From Casuarius casuarius (lineage: Eukaryota > Chordata > Aves > Casuariiformes > Casuariidae), in contig PTFA01000304.1 in NCBI GenBank assembly GCA_003342895.1, forward strand, positions 706,623 to 770,622: DNA of 64,000 nucleotides. Direction: 5' to 3'. A program made the translations under genes and the position numbers. Each line of letters begins with the position of its first letter. Within the stretch, counting starts at the first letter, position 1. Under the pieces are notes generated by a model. It did not search any database. It had not been told where the DNA came from and saw only the letters and a list, made by a program, of their open reading frames with translations. Shown here one piece after another: positions 10,240 to 23,778 of the stretch.

Positions 10240-13200
10240 GCGCGCGTCCAGGAGCGATAAGTAACGCATGCAGTCCTGTCCAGCGGTAGGGTCAAATCGG
10301 TTTAAAAACTAAGGGCCTCCTATGCAGCCGGCAATGTTTCATGCTCCTTGTGAAACACGTCATTCCCAAAAATCGTCTTTGCAGTTTTGCGGCTCTCACT
10401 ACATTTTATTCTGAGCAAAGGCGGCAGCTGCCTTTCTGAAGGAGAAGGCCAAAGCCTCCTGCAAGAAGCTGTGTGTTGCACTTTAAGCATGCTGTTAAGT
10501 CCATTTGACTAATAAAAGCAGTAGCGGGACACAAACACTCTTTTCTGAATCAGTGTTTGAAAAGATCACGCAACCTTTTGGAAAAGACAAGTAAGAACTG
10601 AGCGAATTGCAGCTGGATGACTGAGGTCTTACTCAGACGCCCGACCTCCGTAACGTAACTTTCTGTTCAGGTTAATAAGCAGAGAGCAACCGGATGTGCT
10701 GGAATTTCGCCAGCATCCTGCAAACACCGTCCTCGTAGGTCAGTACTCTCATTCGCACAAGCAGTACGAAACTTAGCGGAAGCAAGGAGCAGCGCTACCC
10801 ACTTCTCTGTCAGGCTCGGTGATGAAGCAATTACAGGCCGCTTTTTTTAGTGACCTTACTTACTGCCTTAAAAAAAAAAGAAAAAAAGCCACTGCCTAAG
10901 GTTTGGCAAGTCCTAAGTATGACTGTGCAGCCCACGGGGTTTTCTTGGAAACTCGCTGCAAATACAGCACACAGCTGATCTGGGTGCTGATTTGGCTGCG
11001 GTGTTTGGGAGGGAAAGAAGCAGCAAACAAGTACGCAGAGAGGTGGTGTGAGCCTGGGAGGAAAATACGGAAGAGACCTCCTAGGACAGCACTGACTGGC
11101 AGAGGAGACGTGGGCTGCCGACCAAGGAAACTGCCAGCTGCTGTTTGTTCCTGTCGTGTGCACGGGAACAGGACGCCNCGTACAGCCTCTGTAACGGCCC
11201 AGGACCGCACCAAAGACACGGAGACGGCTATCACTTTCCCTTTTGCGGGGAAACGAGCCTAGAAATCCATTTCCCTGCTTTTCCTCACAAATACTTGTTA
11301 AATGCTTGGGTCACCAGCACCGAGCTTGGGCCTTACAAAGTACAATCTCTTTAAAAGGAGTCAAATCCGCCCTTCAGTTTCAAAGAGTTTGTGCTGTTTA
11401 GTTTTTGAAACGATTTAGAAGAGAATTAGCTTATTTTACAGCTTTACAAATCTCTCCTGGTTGACTCCAGCATAATTAGGTTGTTAAAATCCTAGCAGTG
11501 AAGGTTTCACCCATCTCTGAGCACCNTAAGTTTAGTATTTCATGCGGGAGCGCTGGGCCAGGCTGACTTTGCCTGTTAGACTTGGTTGTTCTCATGCAGC
11601 TTTAAAGGGGAAAGTGGCAGGGGAACAACGGACCCGCTTTCCTGGTAAAAGGCGCTGAGCCTGGAGGCGTTTCTGGCCACACGGGGAGGTAGAGGAGGCT
11701 GGTGGCTCCATGGGCAGCGAGCTGTGGAGCAGCCTGGCAGCTCTGCCGCTGCACGGTCCTGCGCTGAGAAGCTCAAGAGCTAAGGTGAAGAGAACAGGGA
11801 GGCTGAGCGAACCCAGGGCTCTCGCTAAGGTACTGCAGGGTCTCTAAGCAATGGGAAGAAGCAGCCCTGCAGCAGAGTTTAAACTCCCACGTGCAGCTTC
11901 TCTTTATATACTCACATTGCCTAAACCCCGTGTCTTGCCTCTCGTTAGGATTGCAGAAAACAGGAGCATCAAGCAAGCAAGACTGCGGTTGCAGTCGTAG
12001 TCGTAATTCTGACTATTTGTGCACTGCTTCCAGGGCAAGATACTCCCAGGGATCGGAAGGAGGGCAGTGGAAATACTTCCCTACAACAGCAGAGCTGCGT
12101 CTGTTCTGCGTTACGTGGTCACTTGACCCTGACTCTGGGAGCAAAGTCAGAGAATGTCCCCAGACATAAGCACTCTGATAACTCAGTTAATCACAACAAG
12201 AAAGTAACTGATTTTGCTTTTTTATTCTTTGCTTGCAGTAGCATAGCCTATACTATTAGCTAATGAAATATGAAACTACAGTGAGGGTACAGAACTATGA
12301 GAGCATGGTGTTTTCTCAGGGGACAGTTATATATGCACACAGAGACTTTTTTAAATTTTTTCCTCTGCTACATCACTATGAAATCAGTTGAGCTGGCCGT
12401 GTACCATGGCCTGGGGTTGGAAAGAACGTCCTTTCGGCTCACCGGCAGCACCAAGCTGTCAATAACGCAGAGAGTGCTAATCCTCTAGATGTCACCACTG
12501 CCACAGACTTGCAAATCTTTGGTCCTGCAGTAACACATCCCCTAAAGTCTGTCCACTGAGAACAAAGGAAGAGCTACTGGAGATGGCCAGCTTTAAAGAT
12601 ATTTTTTAAATTGCTAATGAGACATCACTATAATAACACTGGACTCATTAAAAGTTAAAAAACAAAACAAGAACAAAAACAACCAAAACCAAACCCCTTT
12701 CATTTCTTTTTCATTTTTTAGGNTGTTACTTCACTATTTGCTTCTTTTTTTTTTATTTGCTATTTGTCTGATTGGAAGCAAGGCATGGGTAGCTTTCCTG
12801 CACCCAGTTATTCCAGGGTAGATATGGCAGAACATTGACTTATCTTTAAAAATCCTTTCCCTCCCATAAGGTGAGCATCCCTCACGCTTTAGCTGCTTTG
12901 GCTTTTGCACAGAACGAAAGCTCCGATGCCAACGCTTGCAAGAGCACCTTATGTCTTATTGACTAGAGACCCTGACCAAGGCCGCGTAATTCTGAAACTG
13001 TGGCCATTGCGACTGTACTGCAATTTCTCCTCAGAGACTGAGGGATAAATTTTGCTCATTAGTTCAATGCTGCCTCAACTTCCAGCTTGGAAGCCAAAGC
13101 GTAGCCTCAGTCAGTGATGTAGCACAGATAAAAGCAAGGTGGAAGAGGACATTAGTTTCTATCAGTTTCCAGAAACTGCTGTACAGGGAAGAGTAAACAT

Positions 13201-14860
13201 TTGTATTTTGGATTGTAACACCCTCCCACCACTTTAATCCTTCCTTTGTTCATACAACACAAGAGACTTTCTTTTCTGTTCCATTTTAAAATGTGCTTCC
13301 CCTTGCTATGATGTCAGTCATATCTTCNGTGGTATTTTTCACTGGACAGCAAAGGAGGATTTGATGAACTTTATTATTTTGCTGATGGCATTTACTGGCA
13401 CTGCCATTATGAAATAATTCTGTATACAGCCAGTGCCAGAGTAGATATTTATGGTCCTTCCAACAAGATTTTAGATATAGGATGCAATGTTACCTATCAT
13501 TCAGTCTTCACATACCACAGAGAAGTTTATAGGACTGAATTAAATTCTACTGAGAGTGGAACAATCTTGGAAATGAAATACGTAAGCAGATGAGTACATT
13601 TAGTCTGCAAAGTGTAGTTCCTTAATTGATTCACTCGTGCTAAGAACTTTGAAAAGACGTGTTCCCCTCCAGGACTGGTGCTCCACAGAGACACTGACAA
13701 AATCCCTTAAAAGGGCCGTGTAATTAAGGCACCAGCCCCTGAACTAATTCCCGTTAAAGCGTGGGAGTAGCATGCAGCTGCCCAGCGCTAAGGGAAGCTG
13801 TGGGAATTGTTGTGACTCAGGGTACAGTCCAGCCACCTGCATTATTTCAACCGAACATATGCATGCAAACATGCTACAGCATTTTGGCTAGTCTCTGTGG
13901 TGGGAGCTCTGGTTCACCCTATGATTAATTTCCTTTAAAGCTAAGAATAACGTAAAAGGAGATTGCACACAACTACCAGCCTCAGAACACTTTGTAATTG
14001 CTTTTTCGGCAAATTATTTTAAATAGCTCCATGTTTTCAGAGCTGCAAAGTTGAGTTACGGACACATTTGTCAACAAAATCACAGTCCCACGTCTCTGTT
14101 GGATTATCTGTTACAAAATCATTAGGCAAAGATTAAAAAGAAAACTCAGAGAAATATTTCAGCTTTCACAGTTTAAGAAGAAAACAGCTTCAGTAAATAA
14201 TTAATACGACAGATAGAAGACTTGTTGAGTGAGTTGATAGTCTCAGTGCTACTGTATCAACATAATTGGGCTCTGCCTTGGCTAGTTAGTGCTGATCTGA
14301 ATATTAGTAAGAAGAACAACTCAGCCAAAGTACTATGCTGATGCACCTCTACTATTTCTAGTCTCTCTGCTAGTTTGCTCAGAGCTGGGCTGGGTATCTT
14401 CATGCAACGCTGGGCTGGGTGAACTCGGAGTTCACACTTAGAACTGTAGCTGATAGAAAACATTCTTGCTCCACTGGAGCAAGCACAACAACGTGTGCAT
14501 CNCGGCTGGGAACACTTAACATCGCACCTACCGGTCAAAAGCATTTGGGTCGATTTGGGGACATTCCACAACATATGCAAGAAAATGCATTGGACAGTTG
14601 ATCTAGTACTACCTTGACTGAATGGCCATCTGGAAAAGATCAGAACACTGCTACAGCAGAGAGTTATCACAGCATCTCACCTGTGTTTGGGTTTTCTAGA
14701 TACACTCGCCTGAGTAAATGCTATCCCNTAACGGCTGAATGCAAAACACACATTAGCCCTGCCACAATGACTCCTTAAAATAAGCGTTGATAACGATTCC
14801 CTTACATTGTTGTTTATCCTTCAACATTAAGGGAAGAAAGAGAAACTCTTATCAAAGATG
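10240..14860. other. Intergenic, nothing recognised
   Basis: No coding exon or RNA gene was identified. There is an A-rich low-complexity tract around 12655-12700, and the open frames present are short and have no recognisable family. Confidence 0.45.
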
Positions 14861-14869
14861 AGTTGATGC

Positions 14870-15215
14870 TGTGTACAGTCCNGGGCCCTGCATCTCCAAA
14901 GATGTTTAGTAAAATGAAACAGTCGAGAGAAGGATGGCAAAGACCAGAAAGATGAATAACTACAGGAGGAATGAGGAATAGGCTAGCTCTTTCAGCCTGG
15001 CAAGGAAAGGACAGACTGCATATGCTGGTGGTCTAGAAAATGATTCGGGAAATTGAAAAGCGCATTGAAATTACTGCTGATTATCTCCCCCAACACAGGG
15101 ATGAAGAAGGTTAAATGCAACTAGTGGGAGACAGTTCNTCATAAAACTTGATATTAAGCTCTGGAGTCCCTTGCTACTGGAAGCTGTGGATGTTAAACGC
15201 TTGGATGGACTTCCA
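14870..15215 (+). mobile_element. CR1/L3-like LINE 3'-end fragment
   Basis: The order of motifs resembles the 3' end of CR1/L3 LINEs as I remember it. There is a GCTCTTTCAGCCTGGCAAGG-like segment near 14987, a middle part and then TGGAGTCCCTTGCTACTGGAAGCTGTGGATG near 15162-15192, the degenerate CTCCTTGCCACAGGA...GTGGATG block. It is old and diverged, with no reverse-transcriptase frame. A RepeatMasker run would decide. Confidence 0.5.
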
Positions 15216-18080
15216 GTGTCTGACACAGCGTCTGAGAGAGTGTCTAATATTCTTCTCTCCAGCCTGCAGCACGGTCTTCGTACAACCAGGGCACACTGGT
15301 CTTAGGATTTCCTACAGGGGAAGGGAGAGGTGAGGGAAGTGGAGAAGGATTTTGAACTGAGCATTTACACATGAAAATGGTGCAGAACAGATGTGATTGA
15401 TAAATCGTGTCCATAAAGAGAGCTGTTTTCCATCTCACTCCAAACGCTTGTGGCCATGCTTCAGTGCCTTTCTTTGGAATAAACTTTCTGGTGGATAATG
15501 CAGGCTGCTGCATGTGGCCTCTCTGGTGCTTGGGCTGCTGCTTAGAATTTTCTTTAAAGCCTCGTCACTTGACTCATTAAACATTTAAGGATATGTTGTA
15601 TACAAACTGCCTGCATTCACCATAAACTCAAGAATTAGACTTTTGAACATTAATTAAAAAAGAAAAATCAGAATCTTATTTGCAATTTAAAAAATGGTTC
15701 AGCTCTGAATATTTCTTTGCATCTGGAAAGAAACCAAGGAAAGAAACTTCAGAAAGAATGATCTGACGGCCACATTCAAGAATACTTGTTCAGCAATAGT
15801 CTGGATTAAAGTGAAACATAAGGGATCAATAGCTTCCATTCCAGAGAAAATGAGGATTATTGGACAGAAACCAAATCCCAGCATTTCGATTGATGATTAG
15901 AAATGTTTACACTGACCGATTGCTTTTCTGATCATACTTTTAACACAGTTCAGGCTTTCCATTGAAGAGAACTAAAGAAAGGGAAGGAAATCAGAAACAG
16001 CTCGCTGTAAGGCTGCTCCCCTTTTCTTTTGAGCAGCGTGAGCAATTGCTGCTCACTCAGATTTTGTGGAAGCCTTGCAGACTGGTACACCAACCACAGA
16101 AGTGACAAGATGACCACGGAGAAAAATTTAGCATCTGAGTTGATTTTCAGAATAGTTTTGCCATTTGCCTTGATAGCACGTAAGATAATTTTTTCATGAC
16201 TAGAATAATGCAGCAAGATAAGGGGAAGAGTGGGCAAAACTCCTTCCTAATGCAAGCACACAAAGTGCCATGAAGCCGCAGCGGGACTAAAATTGAACAA
16301 GATATTTAAAAGGCAGCCAAACCTTACTAGAGCTGAGAAGCAAAACGAACAAACAGAAATGGAAGCAGTTTAGAAGGATGATTTTTAGGAGCTACGTTTT
16401 TTTAAGAAAATCCCGGTAGCATTGCACTGGGTGAAATGATAACANCTGGTCTGGACAATAGAGCTGGGCAGACATGGAATGAGAGAAACTAGAAGCAGGA
16501 CAGTCGCAGAAACTCTCCAGTGCTCACTAGCTCTCTGATGTGTTTGTTTGCCTAGGAAGAAGTTATTTTTTTCTTCAAAAGAATTCTCTTACAGATAATA
16601 ACTTCAGAGACAAAGAGAAAGAGAGAAAGATGATGCTTGCTAAGGGAGGATTGCTATCAAAATTTCATGCTATTGGCATAAGGACACTAATCGCATCTCA
16701 CCTTCATCAGCAGTTAGATCTCTTTTTACATAAAGGATTGCTTCTCTTGAAAATAGTCTTGCTCATAAAATGTACATGGTTAAAATATTAGTGTATCATA
16801 TATAACTTCATTTATCCTACTGAAACTTNAATTTTTATACAGTTCTTGTATCTGAGCGGAACTTAGCATGTAAAGGTATCCTGGAAGAAAAGGATAACTT
16901 TTTCCATTGCTGTATTATAATAATTTTCAGAAACTTACTTTGAATTGTAATAGCTTAGTTTTTAATGATCTGATAGGAACTTGATTTCCTGTATGTATTA
17001 TTTATGGAAATTCGTTTTGAAGAATATTCTGTATAATACACCCCTGGTTATTCTTTACCCTTAAAGAAAATGCTGTGTTTAGGAAACTTTGCAGATAATA
17101 GTACAACTTTACAGAAGGAACAACTGGGCAACAAGAATACATAACTTAACCAACCAATGTTGCTTTCTTCAGCACAATTAAAGTATCATTGAAACTAGCA
17201 ACCTGCAACTGCATTATTAGCTTGGCAATACCTACCACACTGAAAAAGTAGTTGAAATACATGCTTCTCAGTTTATAATCCAAATCCTTTACAGACTCAG
17301 ACCTTGAAAGAAAAATTTGCAATAAAAATTTGTTGTGTCACAAAACNTGCCAGTTCTTGTTTTGTTTTAAATTGACAGTTTGTCAGTTTTGTATCTGAAG
17401 ACAGAAAATGAGTAATTCAGGGTTTCTCATATGTTGCTGATGAATTTAAAATACAGGCTTTGTTCATTAAAGATTACTAGCGCTGTTTTGCTTTTATTGA
17501 TAAGGCAAGAATCCCTCTGATTTCAATAAAAGTTGTTTTATGTTTCAGGCAGAAAAAAACCTGGAAAAGTGTTTTTCTTCAAAAAACAAAACAAATTCCT
17601 GTCTCATTAACTCAAAGTCAAAGTTTACTTAAAGTTTCTTCTTAATAGAATTGTTAAAAAAAAAGTCTAAGAAATCAAGAGCAGAGGAACTGCTATTGAT
17701 CAAATCAGCCTCCTGCTACATTCACAGCTTTAGTCTCATGTTATCAGAGCATTTTCCCTTCAAAACACATCAGCAATATGTATTTCCAGTTTGAACATGA
17801 TCTGAAGATCAGACAGTCTAAATCTGGTGGAGGAAATGTAATTTAATAGCATACAGAGGCATATAAGGAAATGTAATTTAATAGCATACAGAGGCATATA
17901 TCTTCATCATGATATTGCTTAGTGTAGCCTTATTTAAGGAGCAGATTCCTCCCACAATGCTAATGAGTATCGCTTTGGTGATAAAACATNTCTCAGTCCT
18001 CCCAAAGCTTTAGATTCACTATGTTGATTATTTAGCTTTTCTTACTAATGACACATGGGAGATTAGAGCATGCTGTCACT
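15216..18080. other. Intergenic, nothing recognised
   Basis: AT-rich sequence without a recognisable exon, apart from a short tandem duplication annotated at 17831-17900. Confidence 0.45.
17831..17900. repeat. 35-bp perfect tandem duplication
   Basis: Two identical 35-bp units, 17831-17865 and 17866-17900, each beginning AGGAAATGTAATTTAATAGC. The identity points to a recent duplication or an assembly artefact. Confidence 0.95.
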
Positions 18081-18082
18081 CC

Positions 18083-18215
18083 CATTTATAAATGGGAAGT
18101 TAATGCAAAGAGGCTGGGTGACTTACTCAGGATCACACGAAGCCTGTGGTGCTGCAAGGGACTGGTACATCTCAGCCTGGTGCCATCACCACTCGGCCAT
18201 GCTACTCTTTCTTTA
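18083..18215 (+). mobile_element. MIR SINE fragment
   Basis: The sequence follows the MIR core in order: CCCATTTATAAATGGGAAG (consensus ATTTTACAGATGAGGAAACTGAGGC), then AAAGAGGCTGGGTGACTTAC, CAGGATCACACGAAGC and a gap to the CACTCGGCCATGCT end. MIRs are very old, so their survival fits a slowly evolving amniote genome. Confidence 0.7.
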
Positions 18216-20950
18216 TCCTCAGCTTTGTCTTCAAACTGCAAGCGCTCTAAGGAAAGAGCCCGCGTGGCATTGAGGACATTCTGATAATGACAATTAAGAG
18301 AAAAAAATAAAATACAGAGTAATTTTCATAAAGAGATAAAATGTTAAAATTACAATCAAAACTGAAAAGCAGAGAGGTCAAGTTCATGTTGAGGGCTGTT
18401 ATTCAGAGGAATGGTATAGCTTGTGGAAAGAGAAGGAGAGGAGTGATGGCTCTGAAATAAAATCTCACTGCCAATATCAATACAATATTGTTGAATAGAC
18501 ATAGACTTTCTTTAAATTCCATCATCCATCTCAATTAAAGTCACATCTGATTATTTCGCAGCTATATCATTCTGATACAGTGGACCTTCTGTGGCCTATC
18601 TCATCTTCCTATTGATCATCCCACTGTTTCCAAGACCTACAGCTGACACAATGAAATGTAGACCTCCGTCAAATTCTTGATGAGTAATACTGCATTATTA
18701 CATATAAGTTATTAATTTGGTAAGTTTAGCATTTTATACTGAACCCATATAGCCTATGTTCTTACAGACCTCCTTTATATGGTGTCCAAGGNTGTGTCAT
18801 TATTATTTTGTTAGCTTGTGCTGCTCTCTCAGTTGCTGCCTCTGAATTGGCCACAGAGGGCAGAAAGAATTTCCTCTCTACACCCGATGCTGGGACTTTC
18901 TGGGTGATTTTATCTGTAATGTACGTGGGAAGGGAAGAGGGCTCGTTGTTCTGGGGGAGTGTANCTAGATGATGTAGCCTATTAAATCCTTGCAGCAAGG
19001 AACTTGCTTCATCACATGTTTTACTTCATATAATACATGTTTTTGTGCTGGCACAACAAAGCCAACATCTGCTGTTTCAGGAGGCACCCACAACTTAGAG
19101 CAATAACTTTCAACAGTTTCACTTTCTTTGTGATCCAAGCGGCATTTCAGATTGCTTATCACTACCTGCTGCCTCACNGTAAGTGCATTTTCCATGGCAA
19201 TTGATTACCTGATAGTAAAATGCCTCAGAAATTAATCTGTGGGAGCCAAGTGTCATCACTGATGGCTTTGTTCCAACCACCCCCAAGTTACAAAGGAGTT
19301 TGGATACTGATCCCACTTTTTTATCTAACTGCATTTCTACCTGGACAGGGTCCAGATGTCACAGTCCAGTGACATCTCTAATCACTATCTAAGCTATTTN
19401 GTTGATGATTTGATTCAGGATATTTTAACGAACACTTCAGTTCCACTGAAATCCCAGAATTGCTAGTCAGCTTTAAAGTAGACAGATACATGCATCATTT
19501 TGACTGTGCAGATAGTATCAGTGTGTTCTTCAGAAGGTTCTTGAAACTCCTTCAACCAAAACAGATTCTACTTCTGTTACCCTCTTTTTACTGTAGCATT
19601 GAAGGACTCATAAGAGCTTTGGGGTTTTAGACTGTTCTGACTAAAGCCAATGGCAAACTTAACTGGGTGGTGGGAAAGGAAGGGACATTTCTGTGTTACT
19701 GCTTGCATGCCACACAGCAGGATATACCATAGTCAGGCTCCCTTACAAAAGCATGACAACGGGAATGGGAGGCATAAGCCTATGCTAAGAGTGTATTTGG
19801 GGATTTGAAACCAGGGTCATACCAGTTCATAAACACATCCTTTCGTTCCTGTCTACTAGACTGCAGCTGGGAGAACTGGCTTTGTCATTTTGGAATTGTA
19901 AGGTAGGATACTAAAGCATGGCTCTACTTCTGAAATGCAGTAAAAAGAAATGGTATATTACATAAATCAAAACAGATTCAGTGTTGGTTATAAATAAAAG
20001 GTGTTAAATTGCTGTATTCATGAGGCTACCTGATCTTTTCTCTCAAAGAGTTATGATAATCCTTCTGAAAGAAACATTTGAATCTTTCCTTCAAAGAAGT
20101 AATAAATGTTTTACTGGAGGAACTTTATTAAATGTTTACACAGCAATATGCAATAGCCTGATGTGACTCTGAAGTGTTATTACATTAGAGTCAACTATTC
20201 TATAATAATGAGAATTAAGAATAATGATAGTCTTGTGTAATGACTGATCCAGCAAATACTTTTGATAAAACTGAGTGCAACTAATAGTGCTTTTTTAAAA
20301 AATATTCCAAGTATAGAACCCCCAGTCTATTAATGAGAAAAAAAATTAAAACCATCTTTGCTGTAAGTGTTGTTAAAGAGCAAACCAGCAAAGATCCTAA
20401 AGCTATCTGAGCCAAAAATACAGACTAAATGGATTTTTTGAGACAAAAGCCTGACCTCATCATTTTAGTGACATACATTAAGCTCACTGCATATAATGAC
20501 ATTTCGGATTTTTTTTTTTTAATCAGTGTATGATTTTAAAATAGTATCAGCAATTCTTTCTTCAGCACTCTAAATGAATTAATGTTTACTATTTTTTAAT
20601 ATAATTGGTTGAGAGGGTAAGCACTAAATTTCTCTAATCTTTCATAGGAGCTTGAGAGGTGCAAAGTTTCTGTTTCTCCTGCAATGTATCTAATCTTTAA
20701 AGCCACGTACACAAAACATATCTTAAGAATTATATTCAGTGTTTGAATATAATACCAGCTCATATGATTGATCATTGTTATTCTGATGCAGTTTGCTTTA
20801 TTTTAAAGCACATTAATGCTTTCTCTCTGTATTACTGCACAGTTACATTTCTGGGTGGTAGGAGGAAGAGAGATTGCAGTTTAATTATTCAAAAGGATAT
20901 ACAGAAAAAATGAAGCTGTAGTTTTTTAAAGTGCTGCTTTCTGCTCTGCA
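18216..20950. other. Intergenic, expected location of lost 5' PIEZO exons
   Basis: The first PIEZO exons (start codon and the first membrane helices) should lie in or upstream of this stretch. I could not find a convincing match. A weak resemblance near 19017-19060 (VLLHII-like) is not enough to call. Minus-strand open frames at 18762-19334 have no recognised family. Confidence 0.4.
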
Positions 20951-20951
20951 G

Positions 20952-21126
20952 GCTCAGCAAGGTCGATGCTGGGAATATCTTCCGCCTACTGATTCCTGAC
21001 GTTGGGATGTTTCTTAGTAGCATCACAATTATAAGAATTTGTAAAAAACTGATGAAGCCTCCTGTTCCCAAAATACAGGCTTATTCTGCAGACCAGGAAC
21101 AAGAGGAGGAGGAGAACAACAAAGAG
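20952..21126 (+). pseudogene. PIEZO exon remnant: early N-terminal blade
   Basis: Acceptor CTCTGCAG and donor AAAGAG|GTACAC flank an open frame of 58 codons after one leading base. The translation contains DAGNIFRLLIPDVGMF, matching the PIEZO motif DAGN.IR...PD.GMF at the start of a transmembrane helix, followed by an acidic EQEEEENN tail. No lesion seen. Confidence 0.88.
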
Positions 21127-21507
21127 GTACACGCAGTACTCCATTACCTGAATTAAAACACCAATAGCCAAAAGCCAGGCAGCTGGGGTAAAATTTGTTG
21201 GCAGCATATACAGGAGCTAAATAAACAGTTCTACAGAGAAGTTTTGCTTTCTCTGGTTCACTGCATAGCCTAAGTGATCTCCCAGAAAAGCTTCTCACAC
21301 TCCAGCTGTGAATATACAATACAGTGTTCAGAGATTTAGATATACCTTGACTTACTTTTCAGTAGGTCCTTGTGTCTTGTTCTGCACATCACTGGAACAC
21401 ATTTCCCCTAATGGGAAAGTGCATTAAAGACAGTTTGAGCGCTGATGAACAATCGCTTGGTTTTCGTTTTACTCTTCACGCTGATGTTTGCCTCCTGCTT
21501 TTTGCAG

Positions 21508-21708
21508 GACTCTGATGTGGAAGGAGGAGATAGCGATGGAATGGAGTCCGACTGCTCAGCTGAGGGTGATTTGGGAAGAGAAACAAGGGAGAGAAACCAC
21601 GTTTCGTGCAGAAGATCACTGTCTTCCTGGCAGGGTTGAAAATCCTATTTGAGGCTATTTGGACCAGTGCTGCAAAAGTGGTAGGAGCTCTGCTCTTAGG
21701 CTTAGCAG
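21508..21708 (+). pseudogene. PIEZO exon remnant with frameshift
   Basis: The exon is flanked by TTTGCAG and CAG|GTAAGG. The first half encodes an acidic linker (DSDVEGGDSDG). The second half, in a different frame, encodes AKVVGALLLGLAG, matching the PIEZO segment GKVV.TILLG..G. The frame change lies around 21590-21610. Next to this the expected following membrane exons are absent. Confidence 0.8.
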
Positions 21709-23135
21709 GTAAGGCCTTAGAGAAGAGGGCTCAAAGGCCCAGGCCTCAGTCCAGAAAACAAATAAATGAACAACCAGATCTTAACNGCCCTGTTATTCTT
21801 GTTCGTTATTTGCTATGACCCTGTTATTGTTGTCACCATGACAAATGTTGTTGCAAACTTGTAGTACTTACCAGGCAGAATTTCTTTCTAAATTCACAGA
21901 TAGCTCTTGAAATACCTGTTTTAGTCACCCAGTAGTTTCAAATAATCCAGTTGCTGTGCAATTGAAAGAGTATTTTTCTAGTGCAAATCTGTTGTCCAGA
22001 GAACTGTGAGGGTTACAAAAATTTGCTTTCATTTTTGCAGGTTACCTAGGGGGCAGAAATTAATAGCTGCTTATATTCTTGCCACCTTGAGTTAATATCT
22101 GTCAATGAGATGCTATTCTGCTGAGTGCCTGATCTGTGCATGTTGCTTGCTGTGGAACAGAATCTATTTCACCGACTACTTTTCCCCTAGGTCAGGCTCT
22201 AGATCTCTAGCAAAAGGGGAAAGGCATCACTGGTATTCCTTTATGAGTTCTGCAGAAAAAACAAGGCGCAAGTGTGGTTTAATTGCAGATCCTCTACGCA
22301 TTTGCATTCTGGCCGTTGCTAAGGCAATGTATGATTGAGAGACATATGAAGGATAAACAAGAACCGCTCCAAGAGGTGATAGTGACTGAAAACGGTAAGG
22401 AAACAACACAAGTTGATCTTATTGTGGTTTTCTGACTTGGTCTTTAACAACACAGCCAAGCATTTGGTCTTGCTAAACTAAAGCTGGAATCTCTTACCAA
22501 AATACTCTTAAGGACAGTTTTGCTAAATATCAATTGCGCAAACATGAGCAACTGATTTGTGTAGACAGCTACCTGGCTTTTCCATGCATTTGTACATATG
22601 CTTTTGCAAACAACTTAGCCACATATTTTTTTTTTTATTATCTGCCATTAGAACAGACTTCTCAAATTTCACATGCTTCATACCATAAAGCACAGGGAAG
22701 AAATGGGTGATATATTGATGCTCACAGTAAAGACCTTCCAGCCATTCTGTGAGCAACACGGACTATTGTGAGGATCATATACAGCGCCTAAAGCAGAAGT
22801 TTCTGATGCTAAGAACATACCTTTTTTTCTACAAATTGTTCTGCTTGCTCAGGTTGTTGTTTTGGGTAAATGGCTTTGGGACAGACAAGNGGAGGCTTGC
22901 CACGTATAGTAGGAGAGCATGTTATCCATGTTCAGGAGCAGCGACCATTTTATAGGACCGCCAGTCTCTTCTGCATTTTCAGCCTCTGTTGCTAGGTGAC
23001 TATGTTTAAATACAAGATAAGTCACCTACTAAGAGAGGAGTTTGCAACCACAGGCATGTATAATTATAAAAAAGTTGTCAGAATAGTACAGTGATAGCAT
23101 CATGCCCAACAGATTTGTATTCTTTTTTATTACAG

Positions 23136-23312
23136 AAGGGAATAAACCACAAAATCTTCTTTTGGAAGTCCTTGGCTCTCTGCTTGGGGCAATACTAGTT
23201 AAATACTGGATCTCTTTCCATGCTGCCATGTTTTTCATTGTCAGCTTCAATGGCAAAGTAGCTGTGTACAAAATACTCTATATTGTGCTCTTTCTGTTCT
23301 GTGTGGCTCTGT
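23136..23312 (+). pseudogene. PIEZO exon remnant, donor lost
   Basis: After acceptor TATTACAG the frame reads EVLGSLLGAILVKYWI, then FFIVSFNGKVAVYK and YIVLFLFCVAL, which aligns closely with the PIEZO membrane segment ending VLFLFCVALYQ. The expected CAG|GT donor after CVAL reads GCAAAACAAA, so the splice donor has been lost. Confidence 0.92.
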
Positions 23313-23778
23313 GCAAAACAAAATTAATAACATCCTTTAGTGCAGCTCCTTAGCTGGAGTAAACTGTCACATCTCTATTGAATTTGGTGGAGCAAAGTCT
23401 CCCTCTCATTGTTTTAGCTTTGACCTAAAGCAGAATAAATATATATAACTACTGGCCTATATTTCACCCTTAGGTAGCATCCTGGAATTAAAATTGAATT
23501 TAATTACTCAAGTAAAATGGAAAGAACATCTCTTCTAACTGCTCATTTTGTCATTGCTGGAAACACTGAAAAAACAGGCTTAGAAAAACAGCAAGATTTG
23601 ATCCAGAGCTAAGCAGCCTTCACTGCATTTTCCAGATTTCTCAAGGAAGATGTATCAAGTTTGGGTCTTGGGAGAGGAAATTTGATGCCAGTTTAAGAAA
23701 AAGACTGTACTGACAGCTTAAAAAAAAAGAAAAGAAAAAAGGAGAGGCTCTTCCAACCTGGGGTGCATTTGCTTTCAG

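Noticed and set aside
18762..19334. Three adjacent minus-strand open frames that might be a broken coding remnant, and a plus-strand VLLHII trace that might be a 5' PIEZO exon
   Set aside because: No family recognised, frames are of chance length, and the PIEZO resemblance is too short without matching splice sites.
22105..22338. 77-codon open frame as a missing PIEZO blade exon
   Set aside because: Cys-rich translation does not match the expected membrane segments and lacks fitting splice borders.
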